DNA of 64,000 nt from Globomyces pollinis-pini (GCA_025399215.1 MU621133.1:24588-88587), one strand, 5' to 3'. Positions 51,854-63,757 are shown, numbered from the stretch's first letter. Notes: a model not told the origin generated them from the letters alone. Numbers and translations are program-made.

Positions 51854-54800
51854 ATGAATAGCGCTAGTAGTGTTACTCCATTAAAGGAAGAAAAGCATGT
51901 TAATACTACAGTAGACAGTGAGTTGTCAGAAACGCATAGAATTCAACGCGGCAGACTCCTAGTTTGGATATCACAACTATGGATCATGTTAAAAAGAAAT
52001 ACACTCCTCCAGGTAAGCTTTCATAATGAATAAATTGGAATTAGTTTCGTCATTGGCGTACATCGGTTTCCCAATCAATTGGTTCACCAATTGTATTTAT
52101 GCTTATATTATTCTTATTACAACAAACTGACTATGCCAACCAAAGAATTACTGACCTGACACCAAGTTCACAACCTCTTGATGGAGTTCGGGCTTGTGAT
52201 GTAAGCGTTTTGATCAATAAACTTGTAAAGGGCCCCAATCCTTGTATCAACCTGATTTACACGCCTGATTCTCCTCAAATTCGCTCTGTTCTGAAGCTTT
52301 ATGCTTCAAAGAACGCTGCTAGGACTGGACAAAAGGAATGGGAATTTTTTGAACAGTTGAAGAGTATTATTACTGCTATTTATATATAGGTGTTGACTCT
52401 GTTCCATCAAAGACTATTGGAATGGTACCTGTTGCTTCTTCCGATTTTTTGTACAGATACGTATTGTCCAATCCTAACGTAACAAATTGGGGTAAGATAT
52501 AGATCATTCATGTTAGGGATTGTTTTCCATGAAGAAGATGACCCAGTTACGAATTTTCAATATCAGATTTGGTACAATGCATCAAGAATCTCGAATGGAG
52601 TTGATGTATTTGGATCACAAATATTGTCGTTTATGAGAGGAATGGATGAGGCCATCAGTAACAGCATTCTATTAACACTAGTTTCTGCTATGAATTCTGG
52701 AAAATCTGCTAATATTAACATCAATATGAAAGATTGGCCAGTAGTTCCACCTGCAGAAGTATCCGATAAAATTGTTCAACAATTGGTATGAAATTATTTC
52801 ACCATTAAACATTTAGGGTCCAGTATTCTTTTTCTGTTGCGTCATGGTGATATTCATTAACGTTTTAAGTCAAATTTTACAAGAAAAAGAATTGAAGCTT
52901 CGTCATGGAATGGAAGTGATGGGTTTAAAGGTTTTTGATGTATATTTCTAACATTCCAGCCTTCAGTATATTGGTTGAGTCAATTTCTTTCCAATTCAAT
53001 TCTTGTTTTTATTGGATCTTTAACCACTGTTATCTTGGGTTTAATTTTTGGATTCCAAATGTTTAGAAAATCAAGTTTTTTCGTAATCATCGTTAGTTAT
53101 TCATCTGCTTTAGGCGTTATTTTTCACTTTCTTTTTATATGGTGAAAGTATGATCATCTTTGCTTTCTTTTTATCCACATTCTTCAAGAAAACTCAAGCA
53201 GGTGTGTTTGTTGGAATCTTTATTTTCATAATTGGTTTGCTCTTTGAAAGTTTTGTGTTCTCTTCTGGTTATATTGGGTATATATGGTGGAAACCAACGA
53301 CTTCGACTGTATTTCCCGGTTTACTCTCCTTACTTCCTTTCTTCAATTTTGGAAAATTATTCTTGGATATATCTAGTTTAACTACAGGACAATTGGACTA
53401 TGTAACCAATAGATATCAACCTGGTCCAGGTCTCTCTTGGGAATCGTTATACCAAACCCTTCCAGCAGAGTATCTGCCATCTTACACAGATTCAACTGTT
53501 GCCAATCCGCCTGCACCTTGCTATTCATTCTATTGGCTAGTATTCGATATGGCCTTTTATTCCATCTTGACGTGGTATTTTGATAACGTCATTCCAAATG
53601 AGTATGGCAAACGAGAACCATTATATTTCTTCTTGAAACCAAGCTACTGGGGATATCATGGTTTCAATACTAAGCAATCAGAGCAATATGGTTGGTTAAA
53701 AAGCAACGTTATGAATCCACCTGTTACTCCACCAAATATAGATCCTGATGTTTTAGAAGAACAAATGCTAGCTTTATCTCCTGATATATGGCCCGCCGTT
53801 AAAGTAGTACACCTTCGAAAAGAATACCGAACGGTAGCAGGCAAGATTTCGAAAATTGCAGTGAAAGATACATGCATCAACTTTGAAAACGGAAAATTGG
53901 TTGGATTACTAGGACAGTAAATAGAAATGAAGGTTAACTTGATATAGGAATGGTGCTGGAAAGTCAACAACATTAAACGTAAATATCCCTTCATTTACAG
54001 TTAGATTTTATCGGGTCTCATGCCACCTACATCTGGAGATGCCTATGTGTTTGGATATTCATTACGTTACCAAATGCACCAAATTCGTGAGATTATGGGT
54101 GTATGCCCTCAACATGATATCTTGTTTGGTGAGTTGACTGCCAGAGAACATATTGAACTTTACGCTGGATTAAAAGGTGTCCCAAAGAATGAATGGGACA
54201 TCATTATTAATGAACGATTACATGCAGTTCGATTGTTGAAAGTTGCTGATAATCCAGTCAGGACTTTTTCTGGAGGGTATCTCACTTGCTTTCTTACACC
54301 TATAGAATGAAACGTCGATTGTCAGTAGTGATATCTACTATTGGAGATCCAAAAATAATCTATTTGGATGGTAAAGGAATCAGTCTTTTGATACATAGAA
54401 CCAACAACGGGTATGGATCCAGTTAATCGTCGTCACGTTTGGAAATTCATCGAAAAATTCAAAAAGAACCGAGTGATTGTCCTAACTACGCACAGCATGG
54501 AAGAAGCCGATGTGGTATATTCTCTTTAATTTATTTGACTTTTCATAGTTGTCTGACAGACTAGCAATCATGGTACATGGGAGAATTAGGGCCATTGGGG
54601 ATCCTATTTCATTGAAAAGTAAATTTGGTTCTGGTTACAAGATTTCCATCATTTGTGAACCATATCAACAACAAGTTACTAAAGATTTTATCAAATCCAA
54701 CATGCCAACAGCTATTTTAGAAGATGATGCAGCCGGTGCTTTGCTATACAATTTCCCACTCAATGGTCTCTCATCTGTAACATCCTTAGTTAAAAAATTG

Positions 54801-54911
54801 AATGGGGACAAGATGATCAAGAATTGGGGATTATCGCAAACCACACTAGAGCAAGTATTTTTATCCATAGTGAGGAAAAATACTGGGGAAGGATTATCCA
54901 ATGAATTCTAA
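51854..54911 (+). CDS. ABCA-family half-transporter
   Basis: ATP-driven membrane transporter, probably of lipids, with one transmembrane half and one nucleotide-binding domain. It opens [20 protein letters not shown]; the first membrane helix follows [13 protein letters not shown] large lumenal loop then precedes helices at 52.8-53.3 kb ([35 protein letters not shown]). The NBD has [13 protein letters not shown], Walker [14 protein letters not shown]-loop [14 protein letters not shown], signature TFSGGMKRRLSV, Walker [14 protein letters not shown] and switch TTHSMEEAD. The C-terminus contains [14 protein letters not shown], the ABCA-specific end. Walker A, signature and Walker B are each cut by an intron. 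ATG at 51854 was chosen because the open frame upstream lacks an ATG. It is followed by the methyltransferase gene after 55 bases. Confidence 0.9.
53948..53978 (+). other. 31-base micro-exon encoding the ABC Walker A motif
   Basis: Flanked by a 31-base intron (53917-53947) and a 26-base intron (53979-54004), this exon encodes almost exactly [10 protein letters not shown]. The first AG after the second intron's start (…tacag, 54000) would keep the frame but give LDFIG in place of the expected ILSGL, so the next AG at 54004 is preferred. Confidence 0.75.
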
Positions 54912-54966
54912 CCCAAAAAATTTTGTCAATAAAAATCACTTTCTTCCTTTCAAGTATTTTGATTTG

Positions 54967-55727
54967 ATGGAAATTGTTCCTTGGAAATATAAAAATCCAT
55001 ATTCGAATGAAAAGTATAAAGAAAAGCGATCGATTTTGATTGGAACTTATCAAAGTAACTGGTACTGTCAATTGATTGTTAGTCAATATCCAACAAATTC
55101 CAACAAAATCAATTTCATTGGACCAAAATACTGGAGCGGTTGTATGGGACGGTAGCTACTTACTAGCAAACTATATCGCAGACCATATAAATGTCTATGG
55201 GAAATCGGTGATGGAATTGGGTGCTGGAACTGGTTTATCGTAATCATTTAACCAACTTTATACTAGTGGTATTACAGCAAAACTCTATGGCGCATCTACT
55301 GTTTATTTGACGGATATTGAGGATCAATGTCAATTACTACAAATGAATATTGAAGCGAATGCAACATTGTTCCAACAGCATAGCATCAAATCGGATAGTT
55401 TGATAGTTAAAGAATTGATATGGGGAACTGAAAAACAAGTTGAGATACCAACAGTGGATATCATTCTTGGAAGTGAAATTCTGTATCTTAAACAGTTCCA
55501 TCAAGAGTAATTCATTAGTTCTGACTATTAGTTTGATAACAACCATCAGGACTTATAGTGATAAGAATACAGTGCTATATTTTGTATATAAGCAACGAGG
55601 GTTAGGAGAGGAGGAATTTTTTGATTTAGCAGAAGAGTATTTTGAAGTGGATATGATCTCTAAAGATCAATTCCAACCTGAATTCCAACAATCAGAATAT
55701 GTTATGTTTAGTATGCGATTCAAGTGA
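54967..55727 (+). CDS. METTL21-like class I methyltransferase
   Basis: SAM-dependent protein-lysine methyltransferase candidate of the family-16 (METTL21/EEF1AKMT3) group. GAVVWDGSYLLANYI is the upstream conserved block, VMELGAGTGLSGIT is motif I (joined across a 27-base intron), and YGASTVYLTDIE binds the adenosine ribose side. VDIILGSEILYLKQFHQE is the DxxY-like post-I/motif IV equivalent. The ATG at 54967 (MEIVPWKYKNPYSNEKY) was preferred over an in-frame ATG at 54901 that overlaps the ABCA stop. A 27-base intron separates TYQ from INIQQIPTKS. The substrate is unknown; relatives methylate elongation factor or chaperone lysines. Confidence 0.8.
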
Positions 55728-55932
55728 ATAAAAATATCCAATTAGTAAAATACGCGACATTTTCATTGCTAACTGAATACCCGACACCACGTTCATCTGA
55801 CCAAACCCATGAGGTATCAATTAAATGTTTTAGGGCACTTATAGTTACACCAAGTTTTTTTTACATTTTTTTCATTGTGGGGGAAATAGTCAACTTTGTG
55901 CTTCAAATTCTTGACTTTTTATTCATTGGGAA

Positions 55933-57631
55933 ATGACTCTTTTACCCCCTACCGATTTAAAAGATTATGAAATTGATCCTATAACTGGTTTCTTACCGTC
56001 TCCTCCTCCATTGAGGAGACTGCCAAAGGAGTTTGAACAATGGGAAACTATTCTAGACTCTTTTCAAGCTTATATTTTATCTGTTCGGATTAGATTGGCT
56101 GTTAAACAGGTGCTTTGATCGGATTCTGACATTGTAGTTACCTATACTGAGTGTTGATTCCTTAAAAACTATACCTGAATTGCGTCGAGCTTATGTGGTT
56201 CTCTCTTTCATTGCACATGCTTATATGTATGGAGTAATGGGGTCCGATTCTCCTGACCCTATTTTACCAGCTTCTCTTGCCATTCCATGGTTTGAGGTTG
56301 CTAAACGACTGGAGGTTAAGCCTGTCTCCTCTTACACAAACACTGTGCTATGGAATTGGAGACTATTGGATGAAAGTGGACCAATGGATTTAAGGTACTA
56401 CACTTTTTTTTTGACAATGTAGTAACTTCGCAACATTACATACCTTTAGTGGAGCATTTGACGAAGCTTGGTTTTATCTAGTTCCAGCTACTATAGAGAT
56501 TAAAGGTGCGCCAATTCTGGCGGCTGTTTTGAAAGCACAAAGGGCTATTCTGGAATCCAACACCGAAGAAGTTTTAAATTGTTTAACACTTTCCAAAGAA
56601 TGCATTGAAAATATGACAGTTGAATTGAAACGGATGTATGAAAAATGCGATCCTGGAGTGTTTTGGAATCGTGTGAGGCCCTTTTCAGGTGGATCTAAGA
56701 ACTCTCCTATATTTCCAAATGGATTGTTTTATGAAGGAGTGCTGGAGGTGACATTTAAAAATCTCTAAATTACAGGATGATGGACATATCAACGTTAATG
56801 GACCAGAGACAGGTAAAGTTGGAACTTGGAGAATGTATGGTATGATTTGTCCTTTTCCTCATGATTATAGCTGGTGCCAGTGCTGGACAATCACCGCTGA
56901 TACATTCTATTGATTGCGCCTTTTCCATAGAACATCTCCCAACCGCAAAGCAATGTCCTCTTGGATCAGCAGCATCAATGCTCTCTTTAGAATATCTAGA
57001 ATTTGAACCCAGCTCTCCTACAGTTCTTCTGACTCCAAAAGATGGTAGTTTTGTTCTCCCAGTAACTCAAGCACCTGTGACATGCCCTGTATCTGGAGTA
57101 GCAGCTTCTGCTGATTCACCAGGCTGTCCAATTTCCAAAAGGAAGAGTCCTTCAGTACCAGACTTTTCCGAGCCTCGAAAGCGATCTAATTCCGATCTGG
57201 CGGTGGACTCCAAGTTGGAAAACATCAAGAAACCATCAAATCCAGATTTAACAGTCGAATTGAAGTTTGGCATTAAGAAACCTACTTGGAATAATGCAAT
57301 GTTGGAGATGCGTGAAGCTATGCCCAAAAAGTTCCAGCAATTTCTAATTGACTTGTCAAATGGACCATCGATAAGGGAATTTTGTGAAAAGTCGAATCCA
57401 AATGTTGTCAACCACTTCAATGAAGTATTATTAGCGATGAAACGATTCCGCGATATTCATCTTCAAATAGTTACCAAATACATTATTCTACAATCGAAAA
57501 AGAGTGCAGTAGCATCAGTAGATACGGGTGGATCTAGTCCAGCAGTAGGAACGGGAGGGACCGATCTTGTTCCATTTTTGAAACAAGTTCGTAATGAAAC
57601 CAAAAATGCACAAATTCCTGTCCGTCTATAG
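55933..57631 (+). CDS. Indoleamine 2,3-dioxygenase
   Basis: Heme enzyme opening the indole ring of tryptophan to N-formylkynurenine (kynurenine/NAD route). The start MTLLPPTDLKDYEIDPITGF is typical. AYVVLSFIAHAYMYG, LAIPWFEVAKRLEVKPV and TFSGAFDEAWFYLVPATIE form the large-domain heme/substrate side; NRVRPFSGG and YAGASAGQSPLIH follow. The proximal heme histidine is in RFRDIHLQIVTKYI, after REAMPKKFQQFLIDLSNGPS. The C-terminus has GTGGTDLVPFLKQVRNET. Between IEHLPTAK and LEMREAMP an insert of roughly 120 residues is Ser/Pro/Lys-rich; fungal IDOs often carry inserts here but this one is long. Introns are about 26-30 bases. No other kynurenine gene is in the window. Confidence 0.92.
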
Positions 57632-57722
57632 AGGTACTTGTCGATAATAAAGTGTTTTTTTAAAACGAAGGATGAGTGGCGTTATAGATAAATGAATAGT
57701 TTGTACGTGAATCAACATTTTC

Positions 57723-59105
57723 ATGTTTCGTAGCAATCAAAGAAAATTCTTAAAGAAATACCCAAAGAATTCATGTGCCATCACATCAAAACCATTCCAT
57801 GAACGATTTACAGAAAACCCAGATAAAGTATCAAATACTGAACTACTGAAAACTATCATCAGTTCAACTATTGCTTCTGTTAAATCTTATCATATTAACG
57901 GTCCTCCTGTTTCTCAATGGCCTCAATCATATCATGTTGCTGTCGAAGTGGTACCTTTAATCATCCTTATAACTTTTAGACAAAGGCCATCACAAATACT
58001 TTAATATCAAATCAAACTATACCATCATTACATACCTTTCAAGAAAAATCAAAATCAAAAACTCCCGTACCTAGAGATGCTAAAATTGATATTGAATTCT
58101 TTACCCCTCAAAATAAAGTCATTGAATTCTTAAAACAGAATGCACCTGCAGATTGGCCAAAAGTTACAGAAGATATGAATGACATATATGGAGAATGGAT
58201 AAGCACCTCAAATGTAGATCAAGATTATGTCGTTTATCTATTACATGGGTAATCTATCAACGATCAAATTGATATTTAAGAGGTGGTTATCTAGGTGGAA
58301 GTATCCAGTTACATAGAAATGTCGCATATGAAATTTCTAAATCATCTCAATCACTTGTTTATGGTAAATTACATTGTTATGAATAGAATAGGTATCAATT
58401 ATAGAACTGCACCACAAAACCCCTATCCATGTGCTGTTATAGATGCAGTTTCTGGATATCTACATTTAATTGATAAATATCATCCAAAGAAAATCGTAAT
58501 TGCAGGTGACTCTGCAGGCGGAGGATTAGCATTAGCTACAATGATGGTTTTAAGAGATATGAATGTACCACTTCCTGCTGGGGGATATACCATCAGTCCC
58601 TGGGTATGAAATATACTTTCTTAACAAAAAGTGTGATTTGACTGGGATGTTCACCAATCATAAAGAACCATACGAGTTAGACTATATACCAACTGTTCCG
58701 GATGATATCAGGCTAGGTAATCGCCTACATTATTACATTCCTGATGATCACGCTGATATCCCATACGCTAGTCCATTGCTACAAGATAATTTCAATGATT
58801 TACCACCAATATTAATTCAATGTGGATCATTGGAGAAATTGTATGCAGAAATCACTGCATACTATAACAAATGTACTCAAGGTGGACAATTAGCTCAGTT
58901 AGAAATATACGAAGTAAGTAACGTAGGGTTAATGAAATAGGACCATGTGCATGTGTTTCCGTTATTGCGTTTTCCTAAAGCGTCCAAGATTGCTTTTACA
59001 AGAGGTGGAGATTGGATTCAATCAATTTCAGGACGTAAAAATGAACCATTCAGTTCCAAAGTATTAAAATTCAACTTTGATGGAGAACATAGTCCATTTC
59101 AATAA
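57723..59105 (+). CDS. HSL-type alpha/beta hydrolase (esterase/steryl-acetyl-hydrolase-like)
   Basis: Carboxylester hydrolase of the hormone-sensitive-lipase group. The oxyanion motif HGGGYLGGSIQLH is formed across a short intron. The nucleophile elbow is IVIAGDSAGGGLALATMMV. The acid region lies in ILIQCGSLEKLYAEITAY, and the catalytic His is in DHVHVFPLLRFPKA after another small intron. The N-terminal ~90 residues (MFRSNQRKFLKKYPKNSCAI) are basic and not clearly a signal peptide. TAA at 59103-59105 ends the gene. Related fungal enzymes deacetylate sterols, but the substrate here is only inferred. Confidence 0.85.
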
Positions 59106-59362
59106 ATATACTCTAATGTCTATGTTATGCTTGTTCGGTTCAATCGGTGTACAAACTGTACCTTTCTATCAAACGACCATGATCAATTTAGTGAAACAGA
59201 ATAGAGATATAGTCTAGGGAATTTCGTGAATCCAGCAATTCACTCAACCATTTGATTCAAATCCATCAACGATATTTGTATAAGTCTACGTTCAGTATTA
59301 CAATCACTTCTCCCTTAGATTGAATTACTTTTTTCTACGTGTCGTTTTTTGACAAATTTTCA

Positions 59363-61607
59363 ATGATTTGGAAGAATCAATCAATTCAAATGTTTTCAAT
59401 AATTTCAATATTAGCAACGATAGTCTCGTCAGTCAGTTTACCAGGTGTAGTTCCAACAGATTATACTGAAGGGGAGAGAGTCGAATTACATGTCAACGTA
59501 TTATCATCATTAAAAAAATCAGTTTTACCATTCGAGTAATTGATCTTTTATCTATAAACTATTCAGTTATTACTATGAACAATTTCATTTCTGCAGACCG
59601 GAAGAGGGTGCTATTCAACAAACTCAGAGTATTGGAAGTATGTTGTTTGGTGATAGATTGTTCAATTCCCCTTTTGAAGTAATTCTCATCACATTAATAG
59701 TTTCTAGTTGTATATGTTAAAGAATCAAACATGTAAAAAGACTTGTGAAGCACAAATTCCTGCAGATGATGCAAAGTTTATTAATCAAGCAATTCAGGAA
59801 ACATATTTGTTAAGCTGGATGGTGGATGGTCTTCCAGCAGTAATCATATCAATATTTATATACTTCAGGCTCAGAAAAGCAACACAGGAATGGAACACGC
59901 TTCCATTGGATTTCATCTTGGACAACGAATTGGTAGGATTAATCCTTCCACAAATGTATAAAAATATCCCTCAAAAGTAATATTCAATAGGAAATGGAAG
60001 TGATGTCACTATTAAACAATCATTTTGAAATATACATTCAATACCATGAACGAAAAGACAAAAAATATAGAGTGGTGGGAGTTTTTGTAAATCCTACAAG
60101 TACACAATTTGATACGTGCGATAGAAAAGAAAAGGATATGGGTATGGCATTGAGTGAAACGGACATGAATTCTGTTACTTACACTTATGATGTCTATTGG
60201 ATAGTGAATCTTTATTTTTACTAAAGATATAGCCTTCAGAGATTGAATGGGGATCTAGATGGGACCATTATTTGTATTCAACTGATAACAAAATCCATTG
60301 GTTTAGGTAAGTCTTATTTTTCCTTAAAGGTGCAGTGTCATTAACTCCTTAATTGTCGTACTGCTATTGAGGTAAATTTCTGTTTAAATGACTTTTCAGT
60401 GCTATGGTATCAGGAATATTATTGCAAGCCCTAAGACGCGATATAATCAGATACAACCAAGTCGATTTTGAGGATTCCCAGGAACAATTCGGATGGAAAA
60501 TGGTGCATGGAGATGTTTTTAGACCTCCTATTCATCGAATGATACTTTCAGTGCTAATTGGAAACGGATTTCAGTTACTATTTATGTCTGTTGTCACCAT
60601 TGGTACGTTTGGAATGTTGTTTATATGCAGTTATTGCTGCGTTAGGATTTCTGTCTCCATCAAATAGAGGTGCGCTGGCTACTGCCATGATTATTTTGTA
60701 CTTTTTGTTTTCTTGTGTTTCTGGATATACTTCTGCCAGAGTTTACAAAATGTGCGGTGGTCAACGATGGAGGCAAAATATGCTAATGACTACCCTTTTA
60801 GTCCCTGGGTAAAACAACTAATTTAATGAAAGGTCTTTGTTTGGTTTACTGATAGTCTTGAATTTTCTCTTTATTGGATCCAAATCATCAGCAGCTATTC
60901 CATTCACTACCCTTTCAGCATTGTTATCGCTATGGTTCTTTCTCTCTATACCACTCAGTTTGCTTGGTGCCTTTTTTGGATTTAGGAAATCCGTAACCAT
61001 AAAATATAATAACTGTTAGAAAATTCAAGTTCCTGTTCGAACTTTACAGATTCCAAGACAAATCCCCGAACAAGTAAACCAGATTATTGGACTCTAAACT
61101 TTAGCCGGTATACCTTCAACTTATTCCCGCAGTGCTACTAGCTGGAGTATTGCCATTTGGTGCTCTCTTCATTGAGTTATTATATATCCTAAATAGCATC
61201 TGGTCTAATCGAATTTACTATGTATTTGGATTCTTGATGATTGTTTTTGTTATTCTGATTTTGACAACTTCTTTGGTGTCTATTATTGTCATTTATTTTT
61301 CATTATGTACAGAGAATTATCACTGGTATTGTAACTTTATTAATAGTAGGTGGTGGAGAAGTTTTATGGCCGGATCATGTTGTGGTTTCTATGTATTTAT
61401 ATATAGCATAATCTATTGTGTGACGAAATTAGAGTTGAGTGATACATCATCCATTATATTATATTTTGGATGGACAGCAGTTGTGTCTGGGGGATTAGGA
61501 TTGATGACTGGTACTGCATCCTTTGTAGCATGTTTGATCTTTGTTCGATCGATTTATTCTGCAATTAAGGTAACCATTATGTCTTTGTTTATTTTTAGAT
61601 TGATTAA
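59363..61607 (+). CDS. TM9SF/EMP70 nonaspanin
   Basis: Multispanning Golgi/endosomal protein of the TM9SF family. The ATG at 59363 gives a signal sequence (MFSIISILATIVSSVSLPGV) followed by the family hallmark LPGVVPTDYTEGERVELHVN. Lumenal domain blocks include NHFEIYIQYHERKDKKYRVV and SEIEWGSRWDHYLYST. The cytosolic entry to the bundle is QALRRDIIRYNQVD. FGWKMVHGDVFRPPIHRMIL is the defining motif after TM1, followed by GYTSARVYKMCGGQRWRQNM. The gene ends with YSAIKID after a 27-base intron, near the usual KxD C-terminal transport signal. There are about nine predicted membrane helices. Confidence 0.92.
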
Positions 61608-62113
61608 ATAGATTATAGTATCAAATATCTAGATTTTCATTAAAGTCCTATTGCAAGTAAATGTACTAAAGTCGTTGTCATATATCTTTGACTCCTAAAT
61701 AGTACCTGTTAGAATACAAATATGCGATAATTGCAGCTATCGAAGTATGAAAAGTATGAAATTGAGTATAGTTTGACAACCAGTGTCTTTCTTCAAACTG
61801 AAAACTAACCCATGAGATGTAAGATTTTGTAAGGTAATTGCAAAGTTGATACCTGAAAATGTACTACCTCCAGCGAGTGTCAACGCTGGCAATTATTAAG
61901 AGCAAACATGGTTGTCAGTATCAAGTAACCATAATACAAGTAGCGTTACAATACCAAAGAGTACCATTTATACTGTCCAAACCATCATCAGTATAATCTG
62001 GGTCGTTTCCAAACACTTTGAGCAGTATACGGATGACAATAACATCGTAAATTGAATTGATTGTCCTTTTTAATCGACTAATATTATATACGTGTGACAA
62101 GAAAGTTTCCAAC
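61608..62113. other. Intergenic region before tRNA-iMet
   Basis: About 500 bases. A 75-codon minus-strand open frame overlaps this region and the tRNA gene and has no domain signature; it is probably chance. The tRNA needs no upstream promoter because its A and B boxes are internal. Confidence 0.45.
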
Positions 62114-62185
62114 AGCACTGTGGAACAGAGGAAGTTCGTTGGGCTCATAACCCAAAAGTCGAAGGATCGAAACCTTCCAGTGCTA
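62114..62185 (+). tRNA. trnfM/iMet: Initiator tRNA-Met (CAU)
   Basis: Cytosolic initiator tRNA. AGCACTG pairs with CAGTGCT to give a perfect 7-bp acceptor stem with A1:U72; the D stem is GAAC/GTTC. The anticodon stem TTGGG/CCCAA carries the three consecutive G:C pairs of initiators; the anticodon loop is CTCATAA. The T arm GAAGG-ATCGAAA-CCTTC has A54 and A60 in place of TTC, the eukaryotic initiator hallmark. There is no intron. The discriminator is A at 62185. Confidence 0.95.
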
Positions 62186-62191
62186 CATTTC

Positions 62192-62204
62192 TTTTTGTTT
62201 TTTT
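62192..62204 (+). terminator. RNA polymerase III terminator (T runs)
   Basis: T5 (62192-62196) and T7 (62198-62204) begin seven bases after the tRNA end, as expected for Pol III termination. Confidence 0.8.
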
Positions 62205-62445
62205 GTTTCTTCAGAGTAACAGGATCAATTCATCCAAATGCTTTTCTTTTTGTTTTCTTCTTTTACTACCATAAGAAGGTTCTTATAAATGCTGAGTATT
62301 GGTTACGAAAGACACCATATAGTTTACATTGGGAGTAACATATAAGATTAGAACCAATGCAGTTCAATCATCCTCTAATGTGTAAATAGAATCAATTTAT
62401 CAAAAATTAGTACCAGGATCAATTCTAAATTTACTGCGTTTGACT

Positions 62446-63144
62446 TTACTCGGCTTGCTCAAGAAAATTCGACTTGGAAAGATATCTATTTACAATGAAG
62501 ATAACCAGATTTAATAACAATATCACTCCCATCAACCAGAACAATGAACAGATTGATGGCCGAAACGGCATCCGCGCAACTTGATAAAGTCCAATAAGTT
62601 GGAGATATAATCAAAATATTTTATCTACTATACTGTGATATTTTATTCCAAACGAATTCCAGTAAGGTTTGCTGTCACCCCACTTTCATTGGCAACAATT
62701 TTCATTTCATCAATTATCACCTTATGCCCCAAGTTCATTATTTGGGTAATGAATACTTAAAACAGAATTGGGTTTTATTGTTGTCCAATACCATTTCGTG
62801 TAGATTGAGGAGCCCTGATATTAATATTAAAATCTTACCGTTAATATCATCATTATTCACATTCCCTCCATCCGTTGTGCTGACAATTGCATCTGTGATA
62901 TTTTAAACTCCTTTTTAGCAGGTATGATATATTCTAAGGTTAATATTAAACATATTTTTAAATAGTTTCGCATGATGGGGTCGTTTCGCATGATGGGGTC
63001 GGTCAATTTCCGTTTACCGTGGTTGACATAAAAAACTGAACAGGAATGTCGACCCTGTTTCCCAATTATGATACTGCTTTCAACTTTCTTAATAGTTGAC
63101 GATTCTACAAACAGCAATAAAGGGTATATTCTTATTGATATCAT
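62446..63144 (-). CDS. Putative type I membrane protein (exon structure uncertain)
   Basis: Unrecognised protein. From the ATG at 63144 the frame reads MISIRIYPLLLFVESSTIKK, possibly a signal peptide. It continues past an in-frame DPIMRN duplication to SAQRMEG, where a GT-AG join to APQSTRN and a ~36-base intron lead to FITQIMNLGHKVIIDEMKIV and ANESGVTANLTGIRLE with two N-glycosylation sites. A separate downstream exon (62446-62610) encodes one strong membrane helix, LFWLMGVILLLNLVIFIVN, followed by a short charged tail (NRYLSKSNFLEQAE). It may complete the same protein, but the frame after GIRLE reaches a TAA (62643-62645) before any donor, so the join is unproven. No family is recognised. 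Confidence 0.35.
62965..63000. repeat. 18-bp perfect tandem duplication (x2)
   Basis: gtttcgcatgatggggtc occurs at 62965-62982 and 62983-63000. The unit length is a multiple of three and the minus-strand frame reads DPIMRN twice, so it keeps the frame of the putative gene containing it. Confidence 0.9.
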
Positions 63145-63291
63145 ACTTTAGTTAACCAGATATAATTTGTCGTTTCTGGAACCGTATGTTAAATAAGCAA
63201 ACTTGACATTCTATTTTCGGATGGTATATTGAGTTCTATTTTTTAATGGAATGATATCAAGTGTGTAATAAGATATTTTTTGTTTTACTTA

Positions 63292-63335
63292 ATTAATGAC
63301 AATTTTATAAATTATTAATGACAATTTTATAAATT
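63292..63335. repeat. 22-bp perfect tandem duplication (x2)
   Basis: The 22-base unit starting attaatgacaattttat is present at 63292-63313 and again directly at 63314-63335, in AT-rich non-coding DNA. Confidence 0.9.
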
Positions 63336-63358
63336 AGGACACAGAAATGTGGGTCAAT

Positions 63359-63757
63359 TCAAACATAAATGGAGGAATTAGGTGATAAGAAAAGGAATGT
63401 CTGTGTGATGTCCACAAGTGGGCAATAATGATTGTTCATCTCGATTGTGCTCTGAGTGTAAAGTCATATCCCGGTGATATATTCCATTTGAAGTTCAATC
63501 GTCTCGTCTTCTTGGAAATATCTGTGTGATTGAATCTCCATTTAGTGGTCCTCGTCTCCAGTTGAATTCATTAACCATAAAAGAATATTTTCGACAGTTT
63601 TGAATGGCTTCAATACATGTAACTTCTTGGAGTGATGGTTTGAAGTAAAAATTGTCAAAGATATTGTTTCTTCATCAACTTCAAGCATACGAACTGCTTG
63701 AATATGGTGGTTTTATAACTTCCACCAGATTTCCCCGCTGATTTCCTCTTTTTCCAA
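63359..63757 (-). pseudogene. Possible relic reading frame with in-frame stops
   Basis: One minus-strand frame reads like protein over about 130 codons but is broken by TAA, TAA and TGA. Segments are LEKEEISGEIWWKL, then VRMLEVDEETISLTIFTS and KLHVLKPFKTVENILLWLMN, then HRYFQEDETIELQMEYITG, then NNHYCPLVDITQTFLFLSPN. There is no GT-AG pair that removes the middle stop. A second open frame in the same strand (63495 up to about 63700, ending QIFPRRRDD) competes with it. No family is recognised, so a chance frame is possible. Confidence 0.25.

Noticed and set aside
62057..62338. 93-codon frame over the tRNA gene
   Set aside because: It reads through a perfectly folded initiator tRNA and Pol III T runs into Phe-rich translation.
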